DNA of 64,000 nucleotides from assembly GCF_011516635.5 (NCBI RefSeq), contig NZ_CP096255.1, positions 248,001-312,000 on the forward strand, in the 5' to 3' direction. The notes under the pieces were generated by a model. The model was not told where the DNA came from, searched no databases, and saw only the letters and a list, made by a program, of their open reading frames with translations. The position numbers and the translations under genes were made by a program. Source of the DNA: Bradyrhizobium barranii subsp. apii (lineage in GTDB: Bacteria; Pseudomonadota; Alphaproteobacteria; Rhizobiales; Xanthobacteraceae). Positions 28,265 to 38,375 of this stretch are shown piece after piece; position 1 is the first letter of the stretch; every line of letters starts with the position of its first letter.

Positions 28265-29316
28265 GAGCATTTTCCGACCGGAAAGAATCGGGTGGGGATT
28301 CCCAAAACGGCGCGAGTCAGATTCAAGCTGCATGCTGGCGAGGGAGGCCAGCATGTATGGCCAGGGCGCTTTCGGTTGATCTTCGCCAAAGGGTGGTAGC
28401 CGCGATTGACGGTGGCATGTCCTGTCGACAGGCTGCTGAGCGCTTTGGTGTCAGCGCGGCCAGTGCGATCCGCTGGCGCGCTCGCCTCAAGAAAGTTGGC
28501 GACATCGTTCCTAAACGCCAGGGCGGTGACCGCAAATCGCAGCGCATCGAAGCGCATTCGCAATTGATTCTGGAGGCGGTGACAGCGAGGCCGGATATCA
28601 CGCTTGCCGAGTTGCGAGAACTGTTGAAACGTCATGGAATATCGACTGGCATCGCGTCGCTCTGGCGTTTTTTCCAGCGCAGAAAGATCACACTTAAAAA
28701 AAGACAGCGCACGCCGCCGAGCAACGGCGCGGCGATATAAATGCCGCACGTGAGGAGTGGTTCGAAGGGCAAATCGACCTTGACCCTGAGCGTCTCGTCT
28801 TCATCGACGAAACCAGCGCCAACACCAAAATGGCGCGGCGTTACGGGCGCTCGCCACGCGGCGAGCGATGTCGTGCAGCTATCCCACACGGACATTGGAA
28901 GACGACGACGTTCACCGCTGGATTGCGCTCCGACGGTCTGATCGCGCCGCTTGTTCTGGACGGTCCAATGGATGGCGACGCTTTCCTGGCCTACGTCGAG
29001 CAATTGCTCGCCCCATCGCTGCGGCCGGGCGATACCGTTATCATGGACAACTTGCCCGCTCACAAGGTCCATGGCGTTCGAGAGGCCATCCAGGCGGTCG
29101 GAGCTAGCCTGCTCTATCTTCCGCCCTACAGTCCAGACTTCAACCCGATTGAAATGGCCTTCTCCAAACTGAAAGCGCTGTTGCGGGCCGCCGCAGCCCG
29201 CACCATGCCCGATCTCTGGCAAGCAATCGCCAACGCTCTCAAACGCTTCTCACCCGAGGAATGTCAAAATTATCTCGTCGCGGCTGGTTACGACGCAACG
29301 TGATCGGAAAACGCTC
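28265..29316 (+). mobile_element. IS630-family element, complete copy
   Basis: 1,052 bp bounded by the target TA (28263-28264 and 29317-29318). The ends read GAGCATTTTCCGA on the left and, inverted, GAGCGTTTTCCGA on the right. Inserted in the poly-ferredoxin gene. Copies also lie at 1-703 and 48987-52612. Confidence 0.93.
28357..29303 (+). CDS. IS630 transposase (orfA-orfB, -1 frameshift)
   Basis: orfA (28357-28740, 127 residues) has a helix-turn-helix ([20 protein letters not shown]). A slippery run of seven A at 28696-28702 lets ribosomes move to the -1 frame and read orfB to 29303. orfB holds the DDE catalytic triad (FIDET, IMDN, NPIE). The fused product is about 315 residues. Confidence 0.9.
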
Positions 29317-30740
29317 TAGGCGCGTTCGATGTCGTGGTCGACGATTTCGCCGAAGCCGCACCGTCCTCGCGTCGCGCCCTGACGTTTGGCGCGTCGCGCA
29401 ACAACGCCCGTTCGAGCTGCGACATCGTCCTCGACTTGACCGGCGGGCCGGCGCTGGTTCCTGCCGACTTGCGCGACGGCTATCTGCGTGCGGATCCCGG
29501 CAGTCCCGCAGCAATCCTCCAGGCCGTGCTGAAAGCGCGCGACCTCGTCGGGACCTTCGAGAAGCCACGCTACATCACCTTCGACGCCGGGCTTTGCGCA
29601 CATTCGCGCTCGAAGCGGACCGGCTGCACCCGCTGTCTCGATTCCTGCCCGGCCGGCGCGATCACAGCTGCCGGCAACCATGTGGCGATCGACGCCAACA
29701 TTTGCGCGGGCTGCGGCCAATGCGCGACGGCCTGTCCCACCGGCGCCGCGTCCTATGCGCTGCCGGCAGAGGACGCGCTGGTCAGAAAGCTGCGTGCCAT
29801 GCTGCTCGCATACCGTCAGGCGGGCGGCGAGCGGGCCGTTGTCCTCGTCCATGACGAAGGCCACGGCGCGCCGCTGATCGACGCGCTGTCGCGGTTCGGC
29901 GACGGCTTGCCCGCAAACGTGCTGCCGTTTGCGGTCAACGAGGTCACGCAAATCGGATTGGAGAGCATCATCGCGGCTTTTGCCTATGGCGTGTCGGCGG
30001 TGCGTTTCCTGCTGCGGGCCAAGCCGCGCCACGACGTCTCCGGATTGACGCGGACGGTTGCGCTCGCCGATCCGATCCTTGCCGGACTCGGCTTCGGCCC
30101 GGCCCGGCTTTCCGTCATAGCGACCGACGATCCGGACCGTCTGATCGAAGCGCTCCGCACCGCGCCGGCCGACGCGCCCGCTCCGCGCCCTGCGAGCTTC
30201 CGCGCCGTGGGCGGCAAGCGCGACGTGTTGCGCTTTGCGCTGGCCGAACTGCACCGCGCGGCGCCTGCACCGGTCGATGTCATTCCGTTGCCCGAGGGCG
30301 CGCCGTTCGGGGCGGTCGAGATCGATGCTGCCGGCTGCACACTTTGCCTGTCCTGCGTGTCGGTCTGTCCGACGAGTGCCCTGCGCGACGACCCCGAGCG
30401 CCCGGCGTTGCGGTTCGTCGAAGATTCCTGCGTCCAGTGCGGCCTGTGCCGGACGACGTGCCCGGAGAACGTCATCACGCTGGTTCCGCAGATTGACTTC
30501 CGGGCCAGCCGCGCGCCAACCCGGGTTCTCAAGGAAGAGGAGCCGTTTTGCTGTATCCGCTGCGGCAAGCCATTCGGCGTCAAGAGCAGCATCGAGCGCG
30601 TGGTGGCGAAGCTCGAAGGCCAGCACTGGATGTATTCGGGCTGCATATTTCAGTGATCGTGAGCAGCGATTTCGCGCGATCATGAGCGCCGAATTCAGAC
30701 GATCGTGAGCAGCCTCGCTCCGGCCGAGGCGGTGATAGGG

Positions 30741-31502
30741 TCAGCGTTCTGGCTGCTCGTCAAGGGTGATGGTTTTGGCGTTGCGTTTTCGCATGCTTTC
30801 GCCAGCAAGCTGGAGGCGGTGAGCGTTGTGGACGAGGCGATCCAGAATCGCGTCGCCTAGCGTGGGATCTCCGATAACTTCGTGCCATGTGTCCACAGGG
30901 AGTTGGCTGGTTACGATGGTGGAGGAGCGGCCATGGCGATCGTCAAGGATTTCCAGTAGATCGCGCCGCTCGGCAGCGGTGAGCACCGACAATCCCCAAT
31001 CATCCAAAATCAGAACCTGGGCGCGGCCAAGGGTTTTGAGCAAGCGGGCATAACGTCCATCGCCCCGCGCGAGCCCCAACGCTTCGAACAATCTTGGGAC
31101 GCGGTGATAGAGGACCGAGCGATTATCTCGGCAGGCCTTGTGGCCGAGGGCACAGGCTAACCAACTTTTGCCCAATCCGGTCGCCCCGGTTATGAGCAAA
31201 TTCTCGTGGCGATCGATCCAGTCGCCGCTGGCGAGCTTGGCGAAGACGGCCCGGTCGATACCCCGCGGCGTGCGCAAATCGACGTCCTCCACGCAGGCAT
31301 TCTGGCGGAGCGAGGCCAGCTTGAGGCGCGTGGTGAGCCGCCTGGTGTCGCGTTCCGCCGCTTCCCGGTCGACCAGCAGGCCGATGCGATCTTCGAACGG
31401 CAAGGCTTCGAGATCAGGCGATCGTCGCTGCTCCTCGAAGGCCTTGGCCATGCCGCTCAAGCCGAGCTCGATCAGGCGTTCGTGGGTGGGATGGTTGAGC
31501 AT
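30741..31502 (-). CDS. istB: IS21 helper ATPase IstB
   Basis: 253 residues, AAA+ ATPase. Walker A GATGLGKSWLA, Walker B VLILDDWG, and the conserved LLEILDDRHGRSSTIVTSQ segment are visible. It assists the IstA transposase in target selection. It starts 16 bp after istA. Confidence 0.93.
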   Translation of the reverse strand: MLNHPTHERLIELGLSGMAKAFEEQRRSPDLEALPFEDRIGLLVDREAAERDTRRLTTRLKLASLRQNACVEDVDLRTPRGIDRAVFAKLASGDWIDRHENLLITGATGLGKSWLACALGHKACRDNRSVLYHRVPRLFEALGLARGDGRYARLLKTLGRAQVLILDDWGLSVLTAAERRDLLEILDDRHGRSSTIVTSQLPVDTWHEVIGDPTLGDAILDRLVHNAHRLQLAGESMRKRNAKTITLDEQPER

Positions 31503-31518
31503 ACAGGTCTCCTTGGCT

Positions 31519-33060
31519 TCAGTGAAAATAATCGCGGCCGCGGATGTTGCCGTGGCGCAGGGGTTGGTGTTCGGAGGGCTCGTCGAGAAAGGTACGATCC
31601 AGACCGTTCTGGAGGATGGAGCGGATCGAGGCGACGGATCGCGCCTTGATCAGAATGCCGCGCCGGCAGGCCGCTTCGACGCGCTCCGCGCTGTAGCTTT
31701 TGACCAGTGACAGAATGCCGAGGCAGGTGCGAAAGCCTTGCTCGGGATGCGGCCGGGCCGCGATCACGGCCTGGAAGAAGGCGGCGGTCGACGGACCGAT
31801 CCGCTCGCCGGCGACGATCACTCCGGCGGGCGTCCATTGACCGTAGCGCCGATGGGCGCTGGGCATATGGTCGGCGATGGTGGTGTGGCCCCGCCGGTTG
31901 GGCGCGCGGGCGTGGCTGGCGATCCTGCGGCCGTTGTGGAAGATCTCGACCGTTCTGTCATCGATGCGTGCGTCGACAAGCTCACGGATGAGCCGATACG
32001 GCGCGGAATACCAGTGTCCATCGATCTCGATATGATAGTCGGGGCCGATCCGGCATCGCTTCCAGCGTGCGAAAGCGTAAGCCTGGTCCGGCAGCTTTGT
32101 AAGCTTGGGCTTGTCGAGCTCGGCGAACAGTTCGGCGCGACTGGCGCCAAAGTCGCGCATCTGCCTTGCATTGAGTTCGACGACGAGTGTTTTGATGGCT
32201 GCGTTCAGCTCCGCCAACGAAAAGAAGCGTTGGTTGCGCAGCCGCGCCAGAATCCATCGCTGGGCGACTTGCACCGCAACTTCGACCTTTGCCTTATCTT
32301 TTGGGCGCCGCGGCCGGGCTGCGAGAATGGCCGTGCCGTAATGGCTCGCCATCTCGGCATAGGTTCGGTTGAGGCCGGGATCGTGGCGGTCGGGATTGGT
32401 GACGGCGGCCTTGAGATTGTCGCAGACTACGAATGTCGGCACGCCGCCGAGGAAGGCGAAAAGATTGATGTGGACCCGGATCCAGTCGGCGAGCCCCTCG
32501 CTTGGACAGGCCTCGGCATAGGTATAGTTGGAGGCGCCCATCGCCGCGACGAACAGCTTCATCGACTGCACTTCCCCGTTTGAGGGATCGATGACGTCGA
32601 TGGTGTCGCCGGCGAAATCCACGAAAACCTTCTCGCCGCCCAGATGCGTCTGCCGCATCGAAGGCCGGGCTCGCCCCTTCCAGGCCTCGTACGTCGTGCA
32701 GAACCAGGTGTAGCCGAAGCCATCGGGATGGGTGGCGCGATACTCGTCCCACAGCAGCCGACGGGTCACGTTGCGTCGGCGCAGCTCCTTGTCGACATAG
32801 CCCCAGTCGGGAACGGCCCGCTGGGGGCTCTGCGACGCAGGCCTCGGCGCCGGGAAAAGCAGCAGCTCCAGGTCCTCGTCGCTCATTCCGGCCGGCAACG
32901 GCCACTTCAGCCCGGCAGCCCCGGCTCGGCGTAGATAGCTGTGCACGGCGCCGTTGCTGATGCCCAAGGTGCGCGCGATGGCTCGCTCCGGCAAGCCTTG
33001 AACATGTTTTAAGCGGAGAACCTCTTTGATCCGGCGCATCGACAATCTCTGGGTGGGCAT
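31519..33060 (-). CDS. istA: IS21 transposase IstA
   Basis: 513 residues. An N-terminal helix-turn-helix (LPERAIARTLGISNGAVHSY) precedes an rve/DDE core (VFVDFAGDTIDVID, VCDNLKAAV, and E in KDKAKVEVAVQ) and the Mu-type C-terminal region (HMPSAHRRYGQWTP). It is intact. Confidence 0.93.
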   Translation of the reverse strand: MPTQRLSMRRIKEVLRLKHVQGLPERAIARTLGISNGAVHSYLRRAGAAGLKWPLPAGMSDEDLELLLFPAPRPASQSPQRAVPDWGYVDKELRRRNVTRRLLWDEYRATHPDGFGYTWFCTTYEAWKGRARPSMRQTHLGGEKVFVDFAGDTIDVIDPSNGEVQSMKLFVAAMGASNYTYAEACPSEGLADWIRVHINLFAFLGGVPTFVVCDNLKAAVTNPDRHDPGLNRTYAEMASHYGTAILAARPRRPKDKAKVEVAVQVAQRWILARLRNQRFFSLAELNAAIKTLVVELNARQMRDFGASRAELFAELDKPKLTKLPDQAYAFARWKRCRIGPDYHIEIDGHWYSAPYRLIRELVDARIDDRTVEIFHNGRRIASHARAPNRRGHTTIADHMPSAHRRYGQWTPAGVIVAGERIGPSTAAFFQAVIAARPHPEQGFRTCLGILSLVKSYSAERVEAACRRGILIKARSVASIRSILQNGLDRTFLDEPSEHQPLRHGNIRGRDYFH

Positions 33061-33367
33061 CGGCCTTCCTCGTTCACTGACGAGGCAGTTCCTAAGCCGG
33101 TTGAGTTGTCGGCCGAAGCGGGCTGAGTTGCTGAAAAGCTGCTCACGATCCCGCGAAATCCGTGCTCACGATCGTCTGAAATCTCTGCTCACGATCCCCT
33201 GAAATCCGTGCTCACGATCCCGCGAAACATGCATTCGGGCTCGGCGCAGCGGCTCGACGCAATCAAGATGTGCGGCGACTGCCGCGTCGGCTTCGTGGCC
33301 GAGCAAGGTTTTGAATCTTATGGCGCGCAGAGCCCGACCGTCCGCACCACGGACGATTAGTCGTCCG

Positions 33368-34714
33368 TTAAGAATCCGAATTGAGCGGGATGGGACATGT
33401 GAACGTGCGCCATATCCGGATCAGGAACAGGTCCAAGAAATCTCTCAGCCAGGCGAGGATGCGGCGGAAGTTGTGGCCTACGGCGGAGAGGACGACGTTG
33501 GCGGCGTCTCCTGCGCGGCCTTTGAGGTAGCAGCGCCCGAGGTGACCTTCGGCCTTCAGGTGTCCGATGATGGGCTCGATGGCGGATCGGCGGCGCAACT
33601 CGCGCTTGATGATCCCGAAGACGCCGCGCTTCTGGCCGGAGATGAAGACGCGACGTGGATTTTGAGCGTCGTGGCCGCGATACCCCTTGTCGACATAGGC
33701 CCGCTCGATCGGACAGCCGGTGAGTGCCTCGGTGCGGTCGATGACGTCGCGCAGGGTGTGACCGTCATACGGATTATCGGGCAGCGCCCTGACGTGTAGC
33801 ACGAACAGACCGCCGGGAGCTCGGCGGTTGTTGGTGACGATGGAAGCCTTGACGCCGAACTCGTACGGCGCGGAGGCCTTGCCCTTGCCGATGCACTCCA
33901 CCTCCGGGGCATGGAAAGAATAAAGCTTCCAGCCGCGTTGGCGCTGCTGCTGCGAGCGGATCTGGCTGGCCCGGCCAAGCGGAAGGGCGAACGCCTCCTC
34001 CAGGGCTGGCTGGCCGTCGATCTTGCGGCGGATATCGCGGATGATCCGGCCGAGCCTTGAGCGCAGGATACGCAACTGCCGCTGATGCCGCCTGAATTGT
34101 TTGGCATGGGCGTAGCGGCCCGCCATCATCGCGGCGGCCTTGGCGATCCGAGAATAGGACTGCCGCAGCCTGACGCCGTGCCTTCTCGCCAGGCGATTGA
34201 GCCCCTTGATGGCCGCATGCAGCAGCTTGGCGTCGGTCGGAAAGGTGATGGCCTTTGGCTGCACCGTGGTATCGACCGTGACCCGCTTGAGGTCCTGGCC
34301 GCGTAACGCGCCGGCCTCGTGCGCCACCCGCAGGCTCTCGGCCAGCAGCAGTTCCAGCTTGTCGCCGAGCCGCTTGCGCCAATGGCTCAGGTCCGATCGC
34401 TCGTGCGGGAAGGCGTGCTGGAAGAACTCTTCGCCGGTGAAGTACTGGAAATACGGGTCGTGGACCCAGCGCTCGCAAATCCCCTCATCGGACAGCCCGT
34501 AAATCTGCTTGAGCAACAGCAGCCCGATCATGAAGCGGGTCTCGATCCCCGGCCGGCCGTTCTCGCTGTAGAGCGGCGCGATCTCGCCGTCGATCCAGTC
34601 CCAATCGATCTTGCCGGCCAACAGAACCAGCTCGTGCTTCAGATTGATGATCTGGTCCAGCCGCGCCCGGAACAGGTCGTTCGATCCCGTCGTCTTGTGC
34701 TTCTTCGGTCGCAT
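33368..34714 (-). CDS. IS5/IS1182-like transposase, 448 residues
   Basis: DDE transposase with an N-terminal InsH-like domain (GRPGIETRFMIGLLLLKQIYG), DTTVQPKAIT with the first Asp, YVDKGYRG with the second, and an RRSAIEPIIGHLK helix carrying Glu. The gene looks complete. Its stop lies just after the end of the poly-ferredoxin gene. The element ends are not clear: no convincing inverted repeat was found on either side, and the right flank is cut by the IS91-like element at 34763. Confidence 0.85.
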   Translation of the reverse strand: MRPKKHKTTGSNDLFRARLDQIINLKHELVLLAGKIDWDWIDGEIAPLYSENGRPGIETRFMIGLLLLKQIYGLSDEGICERWVHDPYFQYFTGEEFFQHAFPHERSDLSHWRKRLGDKLELLLAESLRVAHEAGALRGQDLKRVTVDTTVQPKAITFPTDAKLLHAAIKGLNRLARRHGVRLRQSYSRIAKAAAMMAGRYAHAKQFRRHQRQLRILRSRLGRIIRDIRRKIDGQPALEEAFALPLGRASQIRSQQQRQRGWKLYSFHAPEVECIGKGKASAPYEFGVKASIVTNNRRAPGGLFVLHVRALPDNPYDGHTLRDVIDRTEALTGCPIERAYVDKGYRGHDAQNPRRVFISGQKRGVFGIIKRELRRRSAIEPIIGHLKAEGHLGRCYLKGRAGDAANVVLSAVGHNFRRILAWLRDFLDLFLIRIWRTFTCPIPLNSDS

Positions 34715-34762
34715 CGTCCCCTCCGATGCAACACAGAATCATGGTCCGCTGCGAAAGGGAAT

Positions 34763-35121
34763 CTGGAGGGTTCTGTGAGGTCGCGCTCACGCGAGGGCGC
34801 GGCAGGCGCTTATGACGCGACCTCATTGAAGCCGGATTGAACGAAGGCGCGGGAGGCTATTCGCGGTTTTGCAGCTATGGGGATTGTTCGAGATCGCCAT
34901 GCCCGATCTGCTGGCTCGGCGCGTGAGGCAGAGACACAGGAGTGCGCATCCTGGAAGAGTTGAGATCAGACGCGCTTCGCCTGAGATCGCGATAGGCCTT
35001 TTGCTGCATCGGACGGTTGTTGTCGCGCAGTGTGACAGCACGGATTCGACATCGTCCGCGATGATCGAGACGCTGGGAGCGAAATGACGAATGATGATCG
35101 TCGTGCACGACATGACTTGGC
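34763..35121. other. Non-coding tail of IS91-like copy 1
   Basis: About 360 bp between the transposase stop and the element end. It probably holds the replication-origin end (oriIS) of the element. Short overlapping open frames occur here in both copies but have no recognisable protein. Confidence 0.4.
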
Positions 35122-36372
35122 TCACGATGTGTCGCATCGGAACGGTGATGTTCGAGGGCTGGGGCGTCTGAAGCTATGTCGAAAGCGCTCAATGATGCGC
35201 ATGACGCCACCACAATCGGGACAGGCAGGAACCTCGGCCCAGGTTTGAGCCTCCGAATCCACAGGCGACGGCTGGCCATCGTTTGGGGCTGTTCGCTCAT
35301 GATCGAGAAGTTCGCGGCAAAGGGCGAGCTTGGCAGCGCGATGGCGGTTGGCCATGAAGCCGAAGTGGCGGATGCGGTGGAAGCCGTCAGGCGGCGTATG
35401 AAGCAGGAAACGGCGAATGAACTCATCGGGCTTGAGATTCATGATCTTTGTCGCGCTGTTTTGGCGATAGTCCTTCCATGAGAAGGCGACATGATCGTCG
35501 TCGAGTGCGACGAGCCGGCTGTTGGCGATCGCGACGCGATGGGTGTAGCGGCCGAGATAGGCCAGGACCTGTGCGGGTCCGCCGAAGGGCCGCTTGGCGT
35601 AAGCAACCCAGTTGATGCGTCGCATGGCGTCGAGGTGGGCCGCAAAGGCAGCCGGCTCGGCCAGAGCTCCGAGATCGCCGAAGAAACGCAAGGCACCGGA
35701 GTTGAAGGCTGCCGACAGACGTTTGAGAAAAAGTGTGCGAAATAGTCTGGACAACGGTTTGACGGCCAGGAAGAAGTTCGGTCGGCAAGCGGTCCAGCGC
35801 GCGCCATCGGGCGAGAGGCCGCCACCCGGAACGACGCAATGGACGTGGGGATGATGCATCAGCGTCTGTCCCCAGGTGTGGAGGACGGCGACGCCGCCGA
35901 TCGCACCGCCGAGCCGGCGTGGATTGGCGGCGAGCGTCGTCATCGCCTCGGCGGCAGCCTTGAACAGGATGGCATAGACGACGGCCTTGTTCTGGAAAGC
36001 GATCGCGGCGATCGGTGCGGGAAGTGTAAAGACGACGTGGAAATAGGGAACCGGAAGCAGGTCGGCTTGACGCGCGGCGAGCCACGCGGCTCGGGCTCTC
36101 CCCTGACACTTCGGACAGTGCCGATTGCGGCAGGAATTATAGGCAACGCGTGTCGTGCCGCAGTCGTCGCAAGCCTGCATGTGGCCGCCGAGCGCCTCGG
36201 TCCGGCACGCAACGATCGCGCTCATCACGCGCCGCTCGACCCGCCCCAGATGACCGGCATGTACACGGCGATAGGCGTCGCCATGCCGGCGCAGAATATC
36301 GGCAATCTCGATGGCGGGCCTGTTGGAGCGGATGTCGGAGCGGGTCATGACCCGCATCCCGCTGCGGGTCAT
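35122..36372 (-). CDS. IS91-family Y2 HUH transposase
   Basis: 416 residues. An N-terminal zinc-binding region (Cys68, Cys71, Cys81, Cys86, Cys89) precedes the HUH motif His176-Val-His178 (HHPHVHC) and paired tyrosines Tyr272 and Tyr276 (YLGRY). A second zinc knuckle (CPDCGG) lies at the C terminus. It nicks one strand for rolling-circle transposition. It overlaps the integrase stop by 4 bp (ATGA), so it is translationally coupled. Confidence 0.92.
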   Translation of the reverse strand: MTRSGMRVMTRSDIRSNRPAIEIADILRRHGDAYRRVHAGHLGRVERRVMSAIVACRTEALGGHMQACDDCGTTRVAYNSCRNRHCPKCQGRARAAWLAARQADLLPVPYFHVVFTLPAPIAAIAFQNKAVVYAILFKAAAEAMTTLAANPRRLGGAIGGVAVLHTWGQTLMHHPHVHCVVPGGGLSPDGARWTACRPNFFLAVKPLSRLFRTLFLKRLSAAFNSGALRFFGDLGALAEPAAFAAHLDAMRRINWVAYAKRPFGGPAQVLAYLGRYTHRVAIANSRLVALDDDHVAFSWKDYRQNSATKIMNLKPDEFIRRFLLHTPPDGFHRIRHFGFMANRHRAAKLALCRELLDHERTAPNDGQPSPVDSEAQTWAEVPACPDCGGVMRIIERFRHSFRRPSPRTSPFRCDTS

Positions 36373-37226
36373 CCAGGTGGCGTCACCTCCAGCGACAGGC
36401 GATCGAGCGGGCTCTGCGTCGCTCGGATCGTATCGGTGGCGACCTGCGTGTAGCGCGCTGTCGACGACAAATTATTGTGCCCGAGCAAGACCTGGATGAT
36501 CCGGATATCGGTTCCGTTCTCGAGAAGATGTGTCGCGAAGCTGTGGCGCAGCGTGTGCAGCGTGACGCGCTTGGTCAGGCCCGCAGCCTTCACCGCCGAC
36601 CGGCAGGCGGCATGCAGCACGGTCTGATCGATCGGATGATCTTCGTCACGACCAGGGAACAGATAAAGCCGCGGCCGGGCGAGCCGCCAGTAGGTGCGCA
36701 GGATGCCCAGCAGCTGGGGCGACAGCATCACGTTGCGATCCTTCGCGCCCTTGCCGTGGCGCACCTGGATGACGCCGCGGGCGCTGTCGATGTCTTCGAT
36801 CCGCAGTCCCGCAACCTCCGAGGCCCTGAGCCCGGCCGCATAGGCGGTGGTGAGCGCGGCGCGGCTCTTCAGGCTCGATACCGCTTCAAGAAACTGAACC
36901 ACTTCGTCGGCGCTGAGAACGACCGGCAGCTTGCGCGGTTCTCGCGCATAGGGAATGCGCTCTGGGATGAGCGCCTCGCCGAGCGTGACGCCGTAGAAAA
37001 ACCGTAGCGCACAGACGATCTGGTTCAGCGCCGGCCATGAGATGCCGGTCGAGACCAAATGCACCTGGAAGGCGCGGACGTCTTCCAGCTCTAACCGGTC
37101 AGGCGATCGGCCAAAATAGCGGCTGAACTTCGAAACCGCGCTGATGTAGGATCTTTGCGTCGCCGGCGACAGATTGCGGACGGTCATGTCTTCGATCATG
37201 CGGCGGCGAAGAGGGCTCAAATCGGC
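36369..37226 (-). CDS. Tyrosine recombinase of the IS91-like element
   Basis: 285 residues from the ATG at 37226. A SAM-like N-terminal core-binding domain (LSPATQRSYISAVSKFSRYF) is followed by the catalytic domain with Arg135, Lys160, His225, Arg228, His251 and Tyr260. It is located just upstream of the HUH transposase. In such composite elements it may resolve or integrate circular intermediates; its exact role is not known. Confidence 0.92.
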   Translation of the reverse strand, partial: ADLSPLRRRMIEDMTVRNLSPATQRSYISAVSKFSRYFGRSPDRLELEDVRAFQVHLVSTGISWPALNQIVCALRFFYGVTLGEALIPERIPYAREPRKLPVVLSADEVVQFLEAVSSLKSRAALTTAYAAGLRASEVAGLRIEDIDSARGVIQVRHGKGAKDRNVMLSPQLLGILRTYWRLARPRLYLFPGRDEDHPIDQTVLHAACRSAVKAAGLTKRVTLHTLRHSFATHLLENGTDIRIIQVLLGHNNLSSTARYTQVATDTIRATQSPLDRLSLEVTPPG

Positions 37227-37435
37227 CATCTCGATACTCCTGTCTGAGGGGGTGGGCTCCAACACCCACATCCTCTCAGCCAGGAGGCGATCTATGCCAC
37301 CTTGCCCCCTACGCCGCGGCAGCGGCTTCGTTCAATCCACAATCGAATTTGCAGGCTTTGGCGGTCTTTACCTCCCAATCCCTGCAATCTCAAACCGTCT
37401 CAAATCCGAAAAACAGACTCTCGCTCAATCGCTTA

Positions 37436-38371
37436 GAGTCTGTCCGGAAAGATTACCTTGGATTGCATAGCTTTCGCAGCATGAGTCGGATGGAGGCCAG
37501 CTTGAGAAAGGCGAGCGCCCTGTGATTGAAGCATTCCCAATCTTTGGACAGTCTTCGGCATCGCCCGAGCCAGGCAAAGGTACGCTCGACGATCCAGCGT
37601 TTGGGCAAGACGACGAAACGGTGAGCCTGATCGGAGCGTTTGACGATTTCGAGGTTCACGCGCTTCAGAGCGCTACGCAGCCCCTTCTGGAAATGTGGCC
37701 CTTGATATCCGCCGTCGGCGTAGAGCTTCAGAAGAAAGGGATAGAGGCCGAACAACGTTGCCATCAGGAGCACGCCGCCGTCGCGATCCTGGATGTCCGC
37801 CGCATGCACGATGGCGTGCATCAAGAGGCCTTGCGTGTCGACGAGAATGTGCCGCTTCTTGCCCTTGATCTTCTTGCCCGCGTCGTAGCCATGGAGATCA
37901 TGAGGCCCCCTTTTTCAGCGCTTTTCACGCTCTGGCTATCGATGATGGCGGCGGTGGGAGAAGCCTCGCGCTCGGCCCTTTCGCGACATTCGACATAGAG
38001 GGCGTGATGAATTTTATCGAGCGTGCCGTTCCAGCTCCACAGATCGAAGTAGCCATACAGCGTCGAGCGCGGCGGCAGGTCCTTGGGGATCGCGCGCCAC
38101 TGGCAACCTGTGCTCAGGATGTACATCAGCCCGTTGGCAATCTCGCGCAGGTCCACCGTACGCTTGTTGCCGCCGCGCTTGGCCGGCGGGATGCGAGGCG
38201 CGATCAGCGCCCACTCCTCGTCGGTCAAGTCGCTCGGATAGCGCAGGCGGCTGCGGTCGTAGCGTGCACGGTTCTCGGTAGTCCACATTGGCGGCGCGTC
38301 CCCATCGAATCAGGCCGCTCACCTTGAATCACAACCGATTCATTCGACTCAACATGTTTTGGAACAGACAC
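37436..38371 (-). mobile_element. IS5-family element, copy 1
   Basis: 936 bp with imperfect terminal repeats (GAGTCTGTCCGGAAA and, inverted, GTGTCTGTTCCAAAA) and a TTA target duplication on both sides (37433-37435 and 38372-38374). The identical-length copy at 57013-57948 is inverted relative to this one. It separates a short unassigned stretch (37337-37435) from the IS630-type remnant. Confidence 0.92.
37453..38288 (-). CDS. IS5-family transposase in two overlapping frames
   Basis: orfA (37821-38288) has the DUF4096-like N terminus (LTDEEWALIAPRIPPAKRGG) and the first Asp (IIDSQSVKSAEKGG). The C-terminal part (37453-37824; KIKGKKRHILVDTQGLL, LYADGGYQG, RWIVERTFAWLGR) lies in the next frame. 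The joint is at AAAAAGGGGG, a typical programmed frameshift site, so the enzyme may well be active. DDE residues are all present. Confidence 0.9.
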
Positions 38372-38375
38372 TTAG

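Larger units (their letters stand above)
30643..33232 (-). mobile_element. IS21-family element (first type)
   Basis: 2,590 bp carrying istA and istB. The 9-bp sequence ATTCGGGCT flanks both sides (30634-30642 and 33233-33241), consistent with a target duplication. The ends carry several copies of GATCGTGAGCA in inverted orientation, the multiple terminal repeats typical of IS21. It interrupts the last codons of the poly-ferredoxin gene. It differs from the IS21 at 53552-56107. Confidence 0.88.
27713..33360 (+). pseudogene. Poly-ferredoxin (4Fe-4S) protein of the formate dehydrogenase cluster, split by two ISs
   Basis: Three exon-like pieces, 27713-28264, 29319-30642 and 33242-33360, join into one uninterrupted 664-residue frame when the IS630 (28265-29316, with one TA target copy) and the IS21 element (30643-33232, with one 9-bp repeat) are removed. 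The piece order is RLLICSCEGTMPLD at the N terminus, then CTRCLDSCPAGAI, CAGCGQCATACPTGA, CTLCLSCVSVCPTSA, CVQCGLCRTTCPENV, CCIRCGKPFG and MCGDCRV. The cysteine spacing indicates at least four 4Fe-4S clusters. Such proteins accompany DUF3305/DUF3306 in formate dehydrogenase loci and probably pass electrons or assist assembly. The gene cannot yield full protein here. The GTG at 27713 is taken as the start. Confidence 0.85.
34763..37336 (-). mobile_element. IS91-like element with integrase, copy 1
   Basis: 2,574 bp, the same length as the copy at 50006-52579 and nearly identical to it. It carries a Y2 HUH transposase and a tyrosine recombinase. The left flank in both copies is GGGAAT. No target duplication is seen beyond a possible AAT, as expected for rolling-circle IS91 elements. 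Confidence 0.85.

Noticed and set aside
34823..35426. Two open frames in the tail of the IS91-like element (repeated at 50066-50669)
   Set aside because: They recur only because the element is duplicated; the larger overlaps the transposase in another frame and neither resembles a protein family.
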